The notes: generated from the sequence alone by a model not told the origin. 64,000 nucleotides of DNA from Chlorogloeopsis fritschii PCC 6912 (GCF_000317285.1 NZ_AJLN01000033.1:33543-97542); one strand, 5' to 3'. Numbered from the stretch's first letter, positions 44,381 through 54,471 are shown. Program-made: numbers and translations.

Positions 44381-46753
44381 TTAATTATTGCCTACCTTGG
44401 AATTACCAATAGAAAAACCCCGACGTGTAGGTTTTTTACTAGCTAATTCGACTTGAAAAGTAACCTTGTCGCTCATTTCTCTGCTTCTGGCTTCTAATGT
44501 CCACTTACCGGGATGCAGTTGCCAAAATAAAGAATTAGTGGACTGGGTTGCTATCTTTTTGCCATTCAACCACCACTCAACAGGTTGTGTGGATATTCCT
44601 GCTAGCTTAAACTCTAATTTTTGTTGTACTTCTTCACCAGGATAAAGCAAAAAGAAATCGCCATTGTGAGGAGATAATATCTTAAATCGGTCAGAAGTAA
44701 AACTAGATTGATTCTGCCTTGCCAACCATTCATCATACTCTGAGGACAAATCAAAATTATCTTGGTTTGCGTAGACGCTAATGTCTTTTGGATAAAAATA
44801 TTCTTGTACTACAGAAGCACAATCTTGTGTTGGTTTTAACCCAGAAAATGCACATATAGGTAATTGCACCATTCCTTCTGGGAGCGAAAAAGTAGCAGGT
44901 TCCTTATGCTCGTGCAGGTGTAGCATAATCCGATTCCACAACGGTGCTGCTCCTGTAACTCCAGATACTTGACGCATCGGATCGCCATCAAAATTACCTA
45001 CCCAAGTAGCAACTGTGTAATCGGTAGTAAAGCCAACAGTCCAAGTATCGCGGAAATTAGAAGAGGTGCCAGTTTTAACAGCTGCAGGAAAAGGTAGGTT
45101 GAGAACAGAGTCTACACCAAAGGCTGTGGCACGGGCATGATTGTCACTAAGCATATCGGTGATTAATTGCCATGTGCTAGGAGAAGAGACGCGGGGAGAA
45201 GAAATGTCTCCGTGTCCTTTTTGATCGTTTAATGCAGTGACTAATTGAATGGGCTGTCCTTGTCGTGCCATTATGACGTAAGCGCGGGCGAGTTCCCACA
45301 AACTAACTTCGCCACTACCTAGAGTTAATCCCAAGCCATAGTATTCTGCTGATTGATTGAGATTTTCAAAACCCAACTCACGCAAACGAGCTAAAAAAGT
45401 TTGTACGCCTAATTTTTCTAATACTCTTACTGCTGGTATATTCAAAGAATTCGCCAATGCTATCCGCACTCGTACTGGGCCGAGAAAACTTTTAGTATAA
45501 TCTGTAGGACTATAAAGTTTTGCACCTGGAATTGCATAGTTTGTAGGTACATCCGCCAAAATGGTATTTGGACGTATCACACCTTTTTCCAAAGCCATTT
45601 CATACAAAAACGGCTTGAGTGTAGATCCAGGCTGTCGCAGCGCCTGTACTCCATCGTTGCGCCCCAATTTTGCTTCATTAAAGTAATCAGGCGAACCGAC
45701 ATAAGCCAAAACTTCTCCTGTGTGATTGTCAACTACTAAAGCAGCCGCGTGATGAACATTATTGGCAGCGAGAGAGGAAAGTACTTGTTGTAACTGTGCT
45801 TCTACAAATTGTTGCAAAGGACGATCTATTGTGGTGCGGATGGGAGAAGCCCACCCCGGCTTCGCCACCCCTCCCCGCTTGCGGGGAGGGGTACTCGTTA
45901 ACCAAAACAAAAAGTGTGGTGCAGCAACAATTCCTCGTTGGCGAGATTGAAACGAAACTTTTTCAGCATATGCACACTCTACTATTGGTTTAGTGATATA
46001 TCCGTCTTTTGCCATACGGTTGAGGACATATTTCTGCCGTTGTTTGAGGCGTTCCCAATGCTGAAGCGGATCAAAGTAAGTGGGATTATTAGGAATAGCA
46101 GCAAGAAGGCTGGCTTGGGCTAGATTTAGATCGCTGGCAGGTATGGAAAAATAGGTGCGAGCAGCTGCTTCCACACCATATATATTTCCGCCCATCGGCA
46201 AACGATTAATATAGGCAGAGAGAATTTCATCTTTGTTCATTCCAGCTGCTAATCGCCAAGATAGCCAAATTTCACGTACTTTACCTGACAGGTTGCGGGG
46301 TGCAGAATCTAACATCCGTGCTAGCTGCATGGTAATTGTGGAAGCGCCGGAAACTATTCTTTTAGCTTGAATTGAATCTTTGAGGGCGCGAGCAGCTGCT
46401 TTTAGATCTAACGCTCCATGATGATAAAAGTCTCCGTCTTCTGCGGCTAAAATGGCATGAATGAAGTGGGGAGAAACTTGATTGAGCGGAACAACAGATG
46501 TGTGTTCTCGATCGCTAGTAAGAATTGTTCCTAACGGTAGCCCATTGCGATCGCTAAATTCTAGTGCCAGTTGTTCTTGGGCAATATCTGCGGCATGAAT
46601 GGGAGCAAAATACGGTAGTAAGCGCACCACAAGGCATATGAGCAGTAAAGCCAAGATTATTTTGCTGGTTTTGCGATTTAGCTGATGCCAAACTTTCTGC
46701 TTGATTGGGAGAAGCCATTTGTTCGCTTGTTTCATCAGCGAATCCTTTGCCAA
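44381..46753 (-). CDS. pbpC: penicillin-binding protein 1C
   Basis: 790 residues. Glycosyltransferase 51 domain (AEDGDFYHHGALD, SGASTITMQLAR) then transpeptidase (GSTLKPF with SxxK, SLN, KTGTSS) and a C-terminal beta domain typical of PBP1C. One N-terminal membrane helix (IILALLLICLVVRLLPYF). Residues about 285-305 (TPPRKRGGVAKPGWAS) have no place in the family and come from palindromic DNA at 45851-45895. The divergent alpha-2-macroglobulin is the usual genomic partner of PBP1C and is thought to act in the periplasm with it. Confidence 0.92.
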   Translation of the reverse strand: MAKDSLMKQANKWLLPIKQKVWHQLNRKTSKIILALLLICLVVRLLPYFAPIHAADIAQEQLALEFSDRNGLPLGTILTSDREHTSVVPLNQVSPHFIHAILAAEDGDFYHHGALDLKAAARALKDSIQAKRIVSGASTITMQLARMLDSAPRNLSGKVREIWLSWRLAAGMNKDEILSAYINRLPMGGNIYGVEAAARTYFSIPASDLNLAQASLLAAIPNNPTYFDPLQHWERLKQRQKYVLNRMAKDGYITKPIVECAYAEKVSFQSRQRGIVAAPHFLFWLTSTPPRKRGGVAKPGWASPIRTTIDRPLQQFVEAQLQQVLSSLAANNVHHAAALVVDNHTGEVLAYVGSPDYFNEAKLGRNDGVQALRQPGSTLKPFLYEMALEKGVIRPNTILADVPTNYAIPGAKLYSPTDYTKSFLGPVRVRIALANSLNIPAVRVLEKLGVQTFLARLRELGFENLNQSAEYYGLGLTLGSGEVSLWELARAYVIMARQGQPIQLVTALNDQKGHGDISSPRVSSPSTWQLITDMLSDNHARATAFGVDSVLNLPFPAAVKTGTSSNFRDTWTVGFTTDYTVATWVGNFDGDPMRQVSGVTGAAPLWNRIMLHLHEHKEPATFSLPEGMVQLPICAFSGLKPTQDCASVVQEYFYPKDISVYANQDNFDLSSEYDEWLARQNQSSFTSDRFKILSPHNGDFFLLYPGEEVQQKLEFKLAGISTQPVEWWLNGKKIATQSTNSLFWQLHPGKWTLEARSREMSDKVTFQVELASKKPTRRGFSIGNSKVGNN
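45851..45895. repeat. palindromic repeat apparently inserted in frame in pbpC
   Basis: CCCCTCCCCGC-TT-GCGGGGAGGGG at 45868-45891 is a perfect hairpin, beside CACCCCGGCTTCGCCACC, both typical of dispersed cyanobacterial repeats. It encodes about 16-19 extra residues between the glycosyltransferase and transpeptidase parts without breaking the frame. Confidence 0.7.
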
Positions 46754-46860
46754 AGAAAAATTACTTTAATTGTTGCGCGGCGATGGTTGCTATATCAGGA
46801 AATATTTCAAAGTCTTAATAAGTTATCTACCATAAGTAACCAAATAAATATTCTTTTATT

Positions 46861-46968
46861 AAACCGCAGAGTACACAGAGAACACGGAGCAAGAGTAATA
46901 TAGAGTTATTTGAGAAATTACTATCTTGTATCTTTATTCGCTCTGTGTTCTTTGCGTCTCTGTGGTTT
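46861..46968. repeat. palindromic element in the pbpC-A2M gap
   Basis: AAACCGCAGAG.....GAACACGGAGC and the complement of CTCTGTGTTC.....CTCTGTGGTTT form imperfect 30-bp inverted ends around about 50 bases. It occupies the 322-bp divergent region (46754-47075), which otherwise holds only promoters. Confidence 0.75.
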
Positions 46969-47075
46969 GTTAAATAATATTTAATGTTTAAAACTTATAG
47001 TAATTTTCTGGAACAAACAGAATTGTTCGGGTATCAATGTAAATCATCAATTATAATATAGCTAATTTCCTCAGC

Positions 47076-50000
47076 ATGGTTATAAGAATTTTTATGCAGT
47101 CCCTGCTATTCCTTACACTAATATTAGGAATAGCAGGGTGTAATTTAGTTGGTATTGCTCCAGGTAAAGAAAGATTGCCAGAGGTTTCGGCGTTATCTTT
47201 ACCCCAGTTACCTGATTGGATAGAACAAATTAGTCCGATTGGAGAAGCGGCACCTCTCAATCAAATTCGTATCCGGTTTAAAGAAGCTTTAATTCCTGTT
47301 GAAAGTCTTGATAGTCCCGAACAGCAGAATTTACTACAAAAATTTACACTCGATCCACCTTTACCCGGTCAATTTCGATTTTTGACACCGCGCATGGTAG
47401 GATTTCAAGCTGATAAAACACTGCCAAAAGCAACACGATTGAAAGTTACGCTAAAGGCTGGTTTAGCTGATTTAAAAAATCATCAACTCGACAAAGATTT
47501 AGCTTGGACTTTTAATACAGAACCAATTAAACTAACTAATTTACCTGGTAAAAACCCAATTGAAAAATCTGAAGTTGAATCAATTGACTTGCAGTCAAAA
47601 TTTCAAGTTACTTCTAACGTTGAATTGGATATAACATCAGTTCGAGAGCATTTAAAATTAATTTCAGAAGGTAAAAATAAGGGTATAGGCTTTAAAGTTG
47701 AATTAGCAAAAGCAGAAAAACCGACAGAAACACAAGATCCGTTGGAAAAATTTGACTCTTCTGCCCTTGATTGGATTTATAATCTTACTCCACAGCAAAG
47801 TTTAGAAAAAGCTACTAATTATCGCTTAGAGTTTTATCCTGGTTTACGTCCAGCTTATGGTAATTTAGCTAGTGATAAAAATTTTGTTAGTAAGATAAGT
47901 ACTTATTCGCCTTTGGCATTTAAAGGTATTAAGTTTTATGGGCAACCAAATGCGGGGGGTGCTTATGGAAGATTTGTGAAAGGCAGCCCTCAGTTAGAAT
48001 TTAATAATGGCTTAGTTGCAGATTCTGCAATTGCAAGTATTAAAATTAATCCTGCTCCCAAATCTATTTCTAAAGTTATCCAAGTCAACGATAAAGAGAA
48101 CATTATTAGTATTAATCCTTACGCTTTAGAGCCGACTACTAATTATACATTTACTATAGATAGTAATCTGAAAGACCAATTTGGACAGACTTTAGGTAAA
48201 CCAGTCACAGTTAGATACAACACTGGAGATTTAGCAGGTGATATTTGGGTTCCTGAAGGTTTAAATATTTTCCCTGCTGGAAAAGATTTGCAGTTGAATA
48301 TTTCTACAGTAAATCTTCCAGAAGGAAGGTATCAAGCTGCTTATCGAGTGGTACAACCAACAGATTTAGTTTATTTCAATTCTGCTTATCCCAAAGGGAA
48401 TGGAAATGATTTATTACCTAAATCCTCAGAATGGCAAAGCTTTAAGGTAGCGGCTAAGAAAAATCAGTCTGTTGAGGTAAATGTTCCTTTACGAGAAAAA
48501 CTCAATTCTCCGATCGGAATGTTAGCCTATGGAGTGCAAGCACGTACTAATAAATATCAAGAGAATGGCAAGGAATTATGGAGAGAACCCATAACCTATG
48601 GCATGGTGCAGTTGACAAATTTAGGTGTATTTGCACAATGGTTTCCTAATTCGGGTTTGATTAGAGTACATCATCTTGCCGATGGTTCACCAGTCAAAGC
48701 AGCTAATATCGAAATTTATGAATCAAAATTAGAAGCAAAATCACGTCCGCAACCTATACCTTGCACATCAGGTAAAACAGATGAAAATGGTACTCTCAGG
48801 CTAAAACGTGAAGATTTAGAACAATGTTTTACTGGTAAAAAAAGCTTTGAACAAGCACCACAGTTATTAGTCATTGCTCGTGAAAATCAAGATTGGGCAT
48901 TTGCTCGTACTGAAGAATATAGTGGTGCCTATGGCTATGGAATTTATGCAGATTGGGATGATGGTAAACCAATATCACGCGGGGTAATATTTTCCGATCG
49001 CCAACTTTATCAACCAGGAGAGAAAGCTTGGTTAACTGGTTTTGCTGATTATTTGCAAAATGGCACAATTCAGCAGGATCGGAATGCTGATTACCAATTA
49101 ACTCTAGTAAGTTCGGATGGACAAAAGACAAATTTAGGCACAAAAAAAACGAATGAATTTGGCACGTTTTCTCTAGAATTACCCATCAAAAAGACGCAGC
49201 CATTAGGCTACTATACAATTCAGGCGAAGGGCAAAAACGGGCAAGAAATTTCTGGAGAGTTTCGCATAGCAGAGTTTAAGCCGCCTAACTTTAAAGTTGA
49301 ACTCTCTTTAGATAAAGAATTTGCTTTAATTAATGACAAAATTGAGGCGAAAGCTACAAGTAATTATTTATTTGGTTCTCCTGTAGAAGGAGGTAAAGCC
49401 CAATATTTTATCACTCGCCAGCAGACTAATTTTATTCCCAAAGATTGGGAGGAATTTGCTTTTGGTAAACAGTGGTTTTGGCCGGAAGAAGCACCTTCTG
49501 TACCTAGCGATGTGTTGCAAACTAATACCCAATTAGATGTTAATGGAAAAAGTAATCAAACGGTAACGGTGGCGAAAGATTTACCTTATCCAATGACGTA
49601 TCGTGTAGATGTACAAGTTGCAGATGTTTCTAATTTATCTGTAGCTAATTCTAAAACTTTTACAGCCCTGCCGAGCGATCGCCTGATTGGTTTAAAAAGT
49701 AATTTCGTTGCTGAAGCTGGCAAAGCTTTTCCCATTGAAGTTATCGTCACCGATCCTACAGGCAAAGTACTGACAGGTCAACGGATACGTTTGGAACTGC
49801 AACAGATGAAATACAGCAGTGTAACGCAGATAGTAGAAGGTAGTCAGACACCAAAAAATCAAGTTGAATATAAAACGGTAGGACAAACGGAAATTACATC
49901 TGCAAATCATCCTCAAGCGGTAACATTCACACCAAACGAATCAGGTTCATACCGGATTAGAGCTAATTTTAGCGATGCCAGAAATGACATCACTGCTACT

Positions 50001-52937
50001 GATTTACAAATTTGGGCAACAGGAGAAAATCCCGTATATTGGGGTTCGCAAGAGCGCGATCGCCTCGAAGTTAAACTTGATAAAAATGAATTTAAGCCAG
50101 GGGAAACTGCTACAGCTTTAATTCAATCTCCCTACCCAGAAGCAGAGTTGTATTTTGCTGTTATTAAAGACAAACCCCTCTATCAACAAATAATTAAAGT
50201 TAGAGGAGGCGCACCGCAAATTCAATTTCAAGTTACACCAGAAATGTTGCCCAATGCGGCTGTGCAAGCTGTGTTAGTCAGACAGGGTGCTCCTCTCAAC
50301 CAGGTAGAAGCGGGAAGTTTGGATAGGTTGGTGAAAATAGGTTTTGCACCTTTTAATGTCAACTTAGAAGACAAATATTTAAAAGTGCAAGTTACCCCAT
50401 TACAAGCATCGCTTGAGCCAGGTGCAGAGGAAACAATACAGCTAGAACTCAAGGATAATCAGGGGAATCCCAGCAAAGGACAATTTACGGTGATGGTGGT
50501 AAATGAAGCAGTGTTACAACTTTCTGGCTATCGTCCACCGGATTTGGTAAATACAGTTTATGCAGAACAAGCGATCGCTACCCGCTTCAGCGATAATCGT
50601 CCACAGGTAATAGTAGAGCAAGAATCTGTTGCTAAACCCAAAGGTTGGGGATATGGCGGTGGTTTTTCATCGGGTGCAGCAAATACCCGCATCCGCAAAG
50701 ACTTCCAAGCTCTTGCTTACTACAACGGCTCAATCCTCACAGATGATAATGGTAAGGCACAGATTACATTCAAACTACCAGATGACTTAACCACATGGCG
50801 AGTCATGGCTGTTGCCACCGATGGAAATCTGCGTTTTGGCAACGGCGAAGGAACTTTTCTCACAACAAAGCCCTTATTAACTAACGCCATACTGCCACAA
50901 TTTGCCCGCCCTGGTGATAACTTCCAAGCTGGCTTATCTGTAACTAACAACACTGGCAAAACGGGAACTCTCAATATTAATGGTGAAGTTAGCGGGGCAG
51001 TGCAGTTTGCTGGAATTAATCCTCAAACGAAAGCTTTGCAAACCAAAACTGAATTAGCTACTGGTGCTTATCGCTTCCCAATGGCGGCGAGCAATCTTGG
51101 AGAAGGCAAAATTCGCTTTACTACTCAGCTAAATGGTGTGGCGGCAGATGCTTTTGAAGTACCTCTGGAAATTAAGCCACTGGAAATTACAGAACAAGTT
51201 GTGGAAACTGGTACGATCCCCCCAACCCACGCCAGTCGCTACAACGGGGGAAACCCTCCGAAGTCGCCTCAACGGGGGGAACCCCCGCACGGCGCTTCTC
51301 TCCGCAACGCGCTGGCTCCCCTTTTTAAGGGGGGATCAAGGGGGGATCAAACGAAAATTCCTCTCAATGTCGAGAAAAATACTGTCTCAGAAGCAGGTGG
51401 TTTAGATATTCAGTTAGCGAGTACTCTCATACCAGAGATTAAAGCACCAGCACAACAAGTTTGGCAGGATGATGACTTGCCTTTTGCAGAACCTGCGGCG
51501 AGCCAGTTGTTGATTGCTGCAAATCTGCAAACTCTATCAGAAAAATATAGTCAGACTTTTGCAGAATTTAATCCTACCAAACAAGCCAGCCAAAGTATTG
51601 AAAGATTGCAAAAACTCCAACTTGCCGATGGTGGTTTTGCCGCTTTCCCAGGGCAAGAAAAATCCGATCCTTGGGTTTCTACTTACGCAGCCGAGTCTTT
51701 AGCTAAAACAAATCAGGTGTTTCCTACCTTAGTTAATACTAGAATACTCTCCCAACTTAAAGGATACTTGCAAAAAATTCTAGCAAACCCCGGACAATAC
51801 GAATTTTGCAAGCAGCAACCGTGTAAAAGCCAGATGCAACTCAACGCCTTAATGGCTTTGGCAGAATTGGGAGACAAGCGCAATACTTTCCTGGCAGATA
51901 TCTATCAACAGCGCAATGCTTTTGATCCAGTCATGCAGATGAGATTAGCGCGATATTTATCTCAATTTCCAGAATGGCAGGATGAATCGCAACAACTTTT
52001 GAGCCAACTACAACAAAATATATATGAAACTGGTCGCAGCGCAGTTGTAAGTTTACCCCGCAGTTGGGGATGGATGAATTCGCCAACCACAGCGCAAGCA
52101 CAAGCTTTACGCTTGTTTATTACTCAGCAAAGTAAACCAGAAGTTGTCGATAGGTTGTTGCAAAGTCTTTTAGCACTGCGACGAGATGGAACATGGCAAA
52201 CTAGCTATGATAATGCCCAAGCGCTAACAGCTTTAGTGGAATACAGCCAACTGCAACCCACACCACCGAATTTTGTTGCCACAGCACAATTAGCGAATAG
52301 AAAACTTGGAGAAGCTAAATTTGCAGGCGATCGCAATCCTAGTTTAGAAATAAAAGTGCCTATGGATAAACTACCCCGTGGGCGTCATGATTTACAATTG
52401 CAAAAATCTGGACAAGGTACATTACATTATTTAGTTGCCTATCGTTACCGCTTGCAGGGAAATCAGCCAGGTAGGTATAACGGTTTACGAGTAACGCGGG
52501 AAATTCGCAACATCAACGAAGAAAAAGTACTTCAAAAGACAGGGCTTTACGCTTTTGACAAACCTTTAACTTTAAAAACAGGTCAAGTTTTTGACATTAA
52601 TTTAGAAATAATTGCCGATCGCCCCGTAGATCATATGGTGATAACAGATCCCCTACCAGCAGGCTTGGAAGCAGTGGATGAGAGTTTCCAGACAGCCACA
52701 TCTGCATTGCAAGCACCAGCCGACAGCTGGCAACTGGGTTACAAGACTATCCATCGTGATCGCATTGTTGCCTATGCAGATCATTTAGAACCAGGAGTCT
52801 ATAACTTACATTATTTAGTGCGTTCTGTTACTCCTGGTACTTTTACATATCCCGGCTCTGAAGTACACCTGCAATATGCACCGGAAGAATTTGGACGAGC
52901 AGCCGAGTCTACACTAGTGCTAGAGGAGCGTGGATAA
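47076..52937 (+). CDS. alpha-2-macroglobulin family lipoprotein (YfhM/MagD-like)
   Basis: 1953 residues. Lipoprotein signal with lipobox IAGC (Cys22), so anchored in the periplasm. Repeated macroglobulin beta domains; the A2M core TDDNGKAQITFKLPDDLTTWRVMAVATDG near residue 1225; helical toroid region at about 1430-1750. The region that carries the thioester CxEQ in other members reads DDLPFAEPAASQLL, with no Cys, so covalent trapping is unlikely. Residues about 1380-1425 come from inserted repeat DNA. A protease trap or cell-envelope partner of PBP1C is expected. ATG 47076 or 47094 are both possible starts. Confidence 0.9.
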   Translation: MVIRIFMQSLLFLTLILGIAGCNLVGIAPGKERLPEVSALSLPQLPDWIEQISPIGEAAPLNQIRIRFKEALIPVESLDSPEQQNLLQKFTLDPPLPGQFRFLTPRMVGFQADKTLPKATRLKVTLKAGLADLKNHQLDKDLAWTFNTEPIKLTNLPGKNPIEKSEVESIDLQSKFQVTSNVELDITSVREHLKLISEGKNKGIGFKVELAKAEKPTETQDPLEKFDSSALDWIYNLTPQQSLEKATNYRLEFYPGLRPAYGNLASDKNFVSKISTYSPLAFKGIKFYGQPNAGGAYGRFVKGSPQLEFNNGLVADSAIASIKINPAPKSISKVIQVNDKENIISINPYALEPTTNYTFTIDSNLKDQFGQTLGKPVTVRYNTGDLAGDIWVPEGLNIFPAGKDLQLNISTVNLPEGRYQAAYRVVQPTDLVYFNSAYPKGNGNDLLPKSSEWQSFKVAAKKNQSVEVNVPLREKLNSPIGMLAYGVQARTNKYQENGKELWREPITYGMVQLTNLGVFAQWFPNSGLIRVHHLADGSPVKAANIEIYESKLEAKSRPQPIPCTSGKTDENGTLRLKREDLEQCFTGKKSFEQAPQLLVIARENQDWAFARTEEYSGAYGYGIYADWDDGKPISRGVIFSDRQLYQPGEKAWLTGFADYLQNGTIQQDRNADYQLTLVSSDGQKTNLGTKKTNEFGTFSLELPIKKTQPLGYYTIQAKGKNGQEISGEFRIAEFKPPNFKVELSLDKEFALINDKIEAKATSNYLFGSPVEGGKAQYFITRQQTNFIPKDWEEFAFGKQWFWPEEAPSVPSDVLQTNTQLDVNGKSNQTVTVAKDLPYPMTYRVDVQVADVSNLSVANSKTFTALPSDRLIGLKSNFVAEAGKAFPIEVIVTDPTGKVLTGQRIRLELQQMKYSSVTQIVEGSQTPKNQVEYKTVGQTEITSANHPQAVTFTPNESGSYRIRANFSDARNDITATDLQIWATGENPVYWGSQERDRLEVKLDKNEFKPGETATALIQSPYPEAELYFAVIKDKPLYQQIIKVRGGAPQIQFQVTPEMLPNAAVQAVLVRQGAPLNQVEAGSLDRLVKIGFAPFNVNLEDKYLKVQVTPLQASLEPGAEETIQLELKDNQGNPSKGQFTVMVVNEAVLQLSGYRPPDLVNTVYAEQAIATRFSDNRPQVIVEQESVAKPKGWGYGGGFSSGAANTRIRKDFQALAYYNGSILTDDNGKAQITFKLPDDLTTWRVMAVATDGNLRFGNGEGTFLTTKPLLTNAILPQFARPGDNFQAGLSVTNNTGKTGTLNINGEVSGAVQFAGINPQTKALQTKTELATGAYRFPMAASNLGEGKIRFTTQLNGVAADAFEVPLEIKPLEITEQVVETGTIPPTHASRYNGGNPPKSPQRGEPPHGASLRNALAPLFKGGSRGDQTKIPLNVEKNTVSEAGGLDIQLASTLIPEIKAPAQQVWQDDDLPFAEPAASQLLIAANLQTLSEKYSQTFAEFNPTKQASQSIERLQKLQLADGGFAAFPGQEKSDPWVSTYAAESLAKTNQVFPTLVNTRILSQLKGYLQKILANPGQYEFCKQQPCKSQMQLNALMALAELGDKRNTFLADIYQQRNAFDPVMQMRLARYLSQFPEWQDESQQLLSQLQQNIYETGRSAVVSLPRSWGWMNSPTTAQAQALRLFITQQSKPEVVDRLLQSLLALRRDGTWQTSYDNAQALTALVEYSQLQPTPPNFVATAQLANRKLGEAKFAGDRNPSLEIKVPMDKLPRGRHDLQLQKSGQGTLHYLVAYRYRLQGNQPGRYNGLRVTREIRNINEEKVLQKTGLYAFDKPLTLKTGQVFDINLEIIADRPVDHMVITDPLPAGLEAVDESFQTATSALQAPADSWQLGYKTIHRDRIVAYADHLEPGVYNLHYLVRSVTPGTFTYPGSEVHLQYAPEEFGRAAESTLVLEERG
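51215..51348. repeat. 134-bp palindromic element inserted in frame in the A2M gene
   Basis: Bounded by GATCCCCCC and GGGGGGATC. Inside it is GCCAGTCGCTACAACG ... CGCAACGCGCTGGCTCC, which also occurs at 55423-55466. It codes for a Pro/Arg/Gly-rich segment that breaks the macroglobulin pattern but keeps the frame. Confidence 0.8.
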
Positions 52938-52957
52938 TTCTTAATGTGTGGCGTACC

Positions 52958-53036
52958 CTCGTTACCAGGTTCAACCTGGTAACAAGAACTAGAGCCTCTG
53001 GCTCTCTCGAATGGTGCAAGATATCATACCTGTAGA
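52958..53036. repeat. dispersed palindromic repeat (copy C)
   Basis: Hairpin 1 at 52958-52986 (CTCGTTACCAGG, loop TTCAA, CCTGGTAACAAG, one mismatch). Hairpin 2 at 52991-53005 (AGAGCC TCT GGCTCT). The tail GTGCAAGATAT resembles the end of copy B (GTGTAAGATAT). Confidence 0.8.
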
Positions 53037-53042
53037 ATAGAA

Positions 53043-53132
53043 GCGATCGCATTTCATTTGGAAGGGTTACGAGAAGAGGGTTTGCCTATTCCTGAAGCCA
53101 CAACCTTATGTGAGTATGTTGAAGCTGGATAA
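53043..53132 (+). pseudogene. HicB antitoxin, C-terminal remnant
   Basis: 29 codons and a stop reading AIAFHLEGLREEGLPIPEAT, the end of the HicB family. The rest and any HicA toxin are missing. The remnant begins right after the palindromic repeat at 52958-53036. Confidence 0.7.
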
Positions 53133-53372
53133 TCATTGAAACGAACCCATTTCAACTAATCAAATAATGATTTCATACTCAAGCTTAAGCCGATGTATTA
53201 GTTAAAAACAGCCTCACTTTAAATTAACCGTATATTGCAAGCCAAAAATTTGATGCTAGATACAAACAGAGCGATCGCTTACCAGTTATCACTCAAAATA
53301 TATACCCAAAAATAATGATGGCATCAAATAGATAGTAATGCCATAATTGCAGCAACCAAACCGCTTTTTCAT
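53133..53372. other. intergenic before the DUF488 genes
   Basis: 240 bases, no feature seen beyond presumed promoter signals. The stretch 52938-53132 is described in the two entries above. Confidence 0.4.
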
Positions 53373-54035
53373 ATGGAACTTTTTACAATTGGACATTCCA
53401 ATCACAGTATTGAAGAATTCATAACACTACTGCAAAATTACAAAGTAACAGCCTTGGCTGATGTGCGATCGCATCCCTACAGCCGCTATTTACCTCACTT
53501 TAATTATGCAGAACTCAAGCCAACTTTAATCAATGCAGATATTCACTACGTATTTTTAGGACGTGAACTGGGAGCAAGACCAAACGATCTGAGTTACTAT
53601 GTTGATGGCAAAGCGGTGTTTGAAAAAATAGCATCTTCCCAACAATTTGCAGAGGGTATTCAGCGAATATTAAATGGAGCAGAAAATCACAGAATCGCTC
53701 TCATGTGTGCTGAACAAGATCCGATTACTTGCCATCGCTCAATTCTAATCTGTCAGCACCTGCGCCAATTTCCCTTAGACATTAAACACATTCTGAAAAA
53801 TGGAGATTTAGAATCACATTCTTTACTTGAAGAAAGACTTTTAGCATTACATGGGCTTCAGCTACCAGAAATTCCTAAACAAGTTCAATTATCTTTGTTC
53901 GATGATGTATTAATTTCTGAAGAAATAAAGAGTCATTATTCCAGAGAAAAATCTTTGCAAGAAGCTTACAAGCGCCAAGGTGAGCAGATTGCTTATACAG
54001 AAAAAACGGAGAATACAAATGCATCAATCAATTAG
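53373..54035 (+). CDS. DUF488 family protein (first)
   Basis: 220 residues. DUF488 signature: FTIGHSNHSIEEF, ALADVRSHPYSRY, LGRELGARP, and the cysteine motifs MCAEQDPITCHRS and ICQHL. The conserved Cys/His could bind metal or act in catalysis; family function unknown. First gene of a three-gene run, with 17-bp overlap to the second. Confidence 0.9.
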   Translation: MELFTIGHSNHSIEEFITLLQNYKVTALADVRSHPYSRYLPHFNYAELKPTLINADIHYVFLGRELGARPNDLSYYVDGKAVFEKIASSQQFAEGIQRILNGAENHRIALMCAEQDPITCHRSILICQHLRQFPLDIKHILKNGDLESHSLLEERLLALHGLQLPEIPKQVQLSLFDDVLISEEIKSHYSREKSLQEAYKRQGEQIAYTEKTENTNASIN

Positions 54036-54465
54036 TTTATTTACAATTGGCTTTACTCAAAAAACCGCTCAAAAATTCTTTGATACTCTAGTTAATGCTG
54101 GAGTTAAGCGAGTTATTGATACACGACTAAATAATGTTTCTCAGTTAGCCGGTTTTACCAAACGTGCAGATTTAGAATATTTCTTACTCAAAATTGGCAA
54201 CATTGAATATACTCATATTCTAGACATGGCACCAACGAAGGATATTTTAGATGCCTATAAAAAAAATAACGGCGATTGGGAAATCTATGAAAATAAGTTT
54301 TTGCAATTAATGAAAGAACGCCAACTGGAAAATAAAGTTTCACCTGAGCTTTTAGATGGTAGCTGTTTGCTCTGTAGTGAAGCTAAACCACACCATTGCC
54401 ATCGTCGCCTAGTGGCTGAATATTTGCGTGACAAATGGGGAAATATAACCATATGTCACCTTTAA
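54019..54465 (+). CDS. DUF488 family protein (second)
   Basis: 148 residues from ATG 54019 (GGAG 8 bases before). Distant paralogue: LFTIGFTQKTAQKFF, VIDTRLNNVSQLAGF, LLCSEAKPHHCHRRLVAEYL with two Cys and paired His. Overlaps the first DUF488 gene by 17 bp and is followed 6 bp later by the third gene. Confidence 0.88.
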   Translation: MHQSISLFTIGFTQKTAQKFFDTLVNAGVKRVIDTRLNNVSQLAGFTKRADLEYFLLKIGNIEYTHILDMAPTKDILDAYKKNNGDWEIYENKFLQLMKERQLENKVSPELLDGSCLLCSEAKPHHCHRRLVAEYLRDKWGNITICHL

Positions 54466-54471
54466 TAATTT

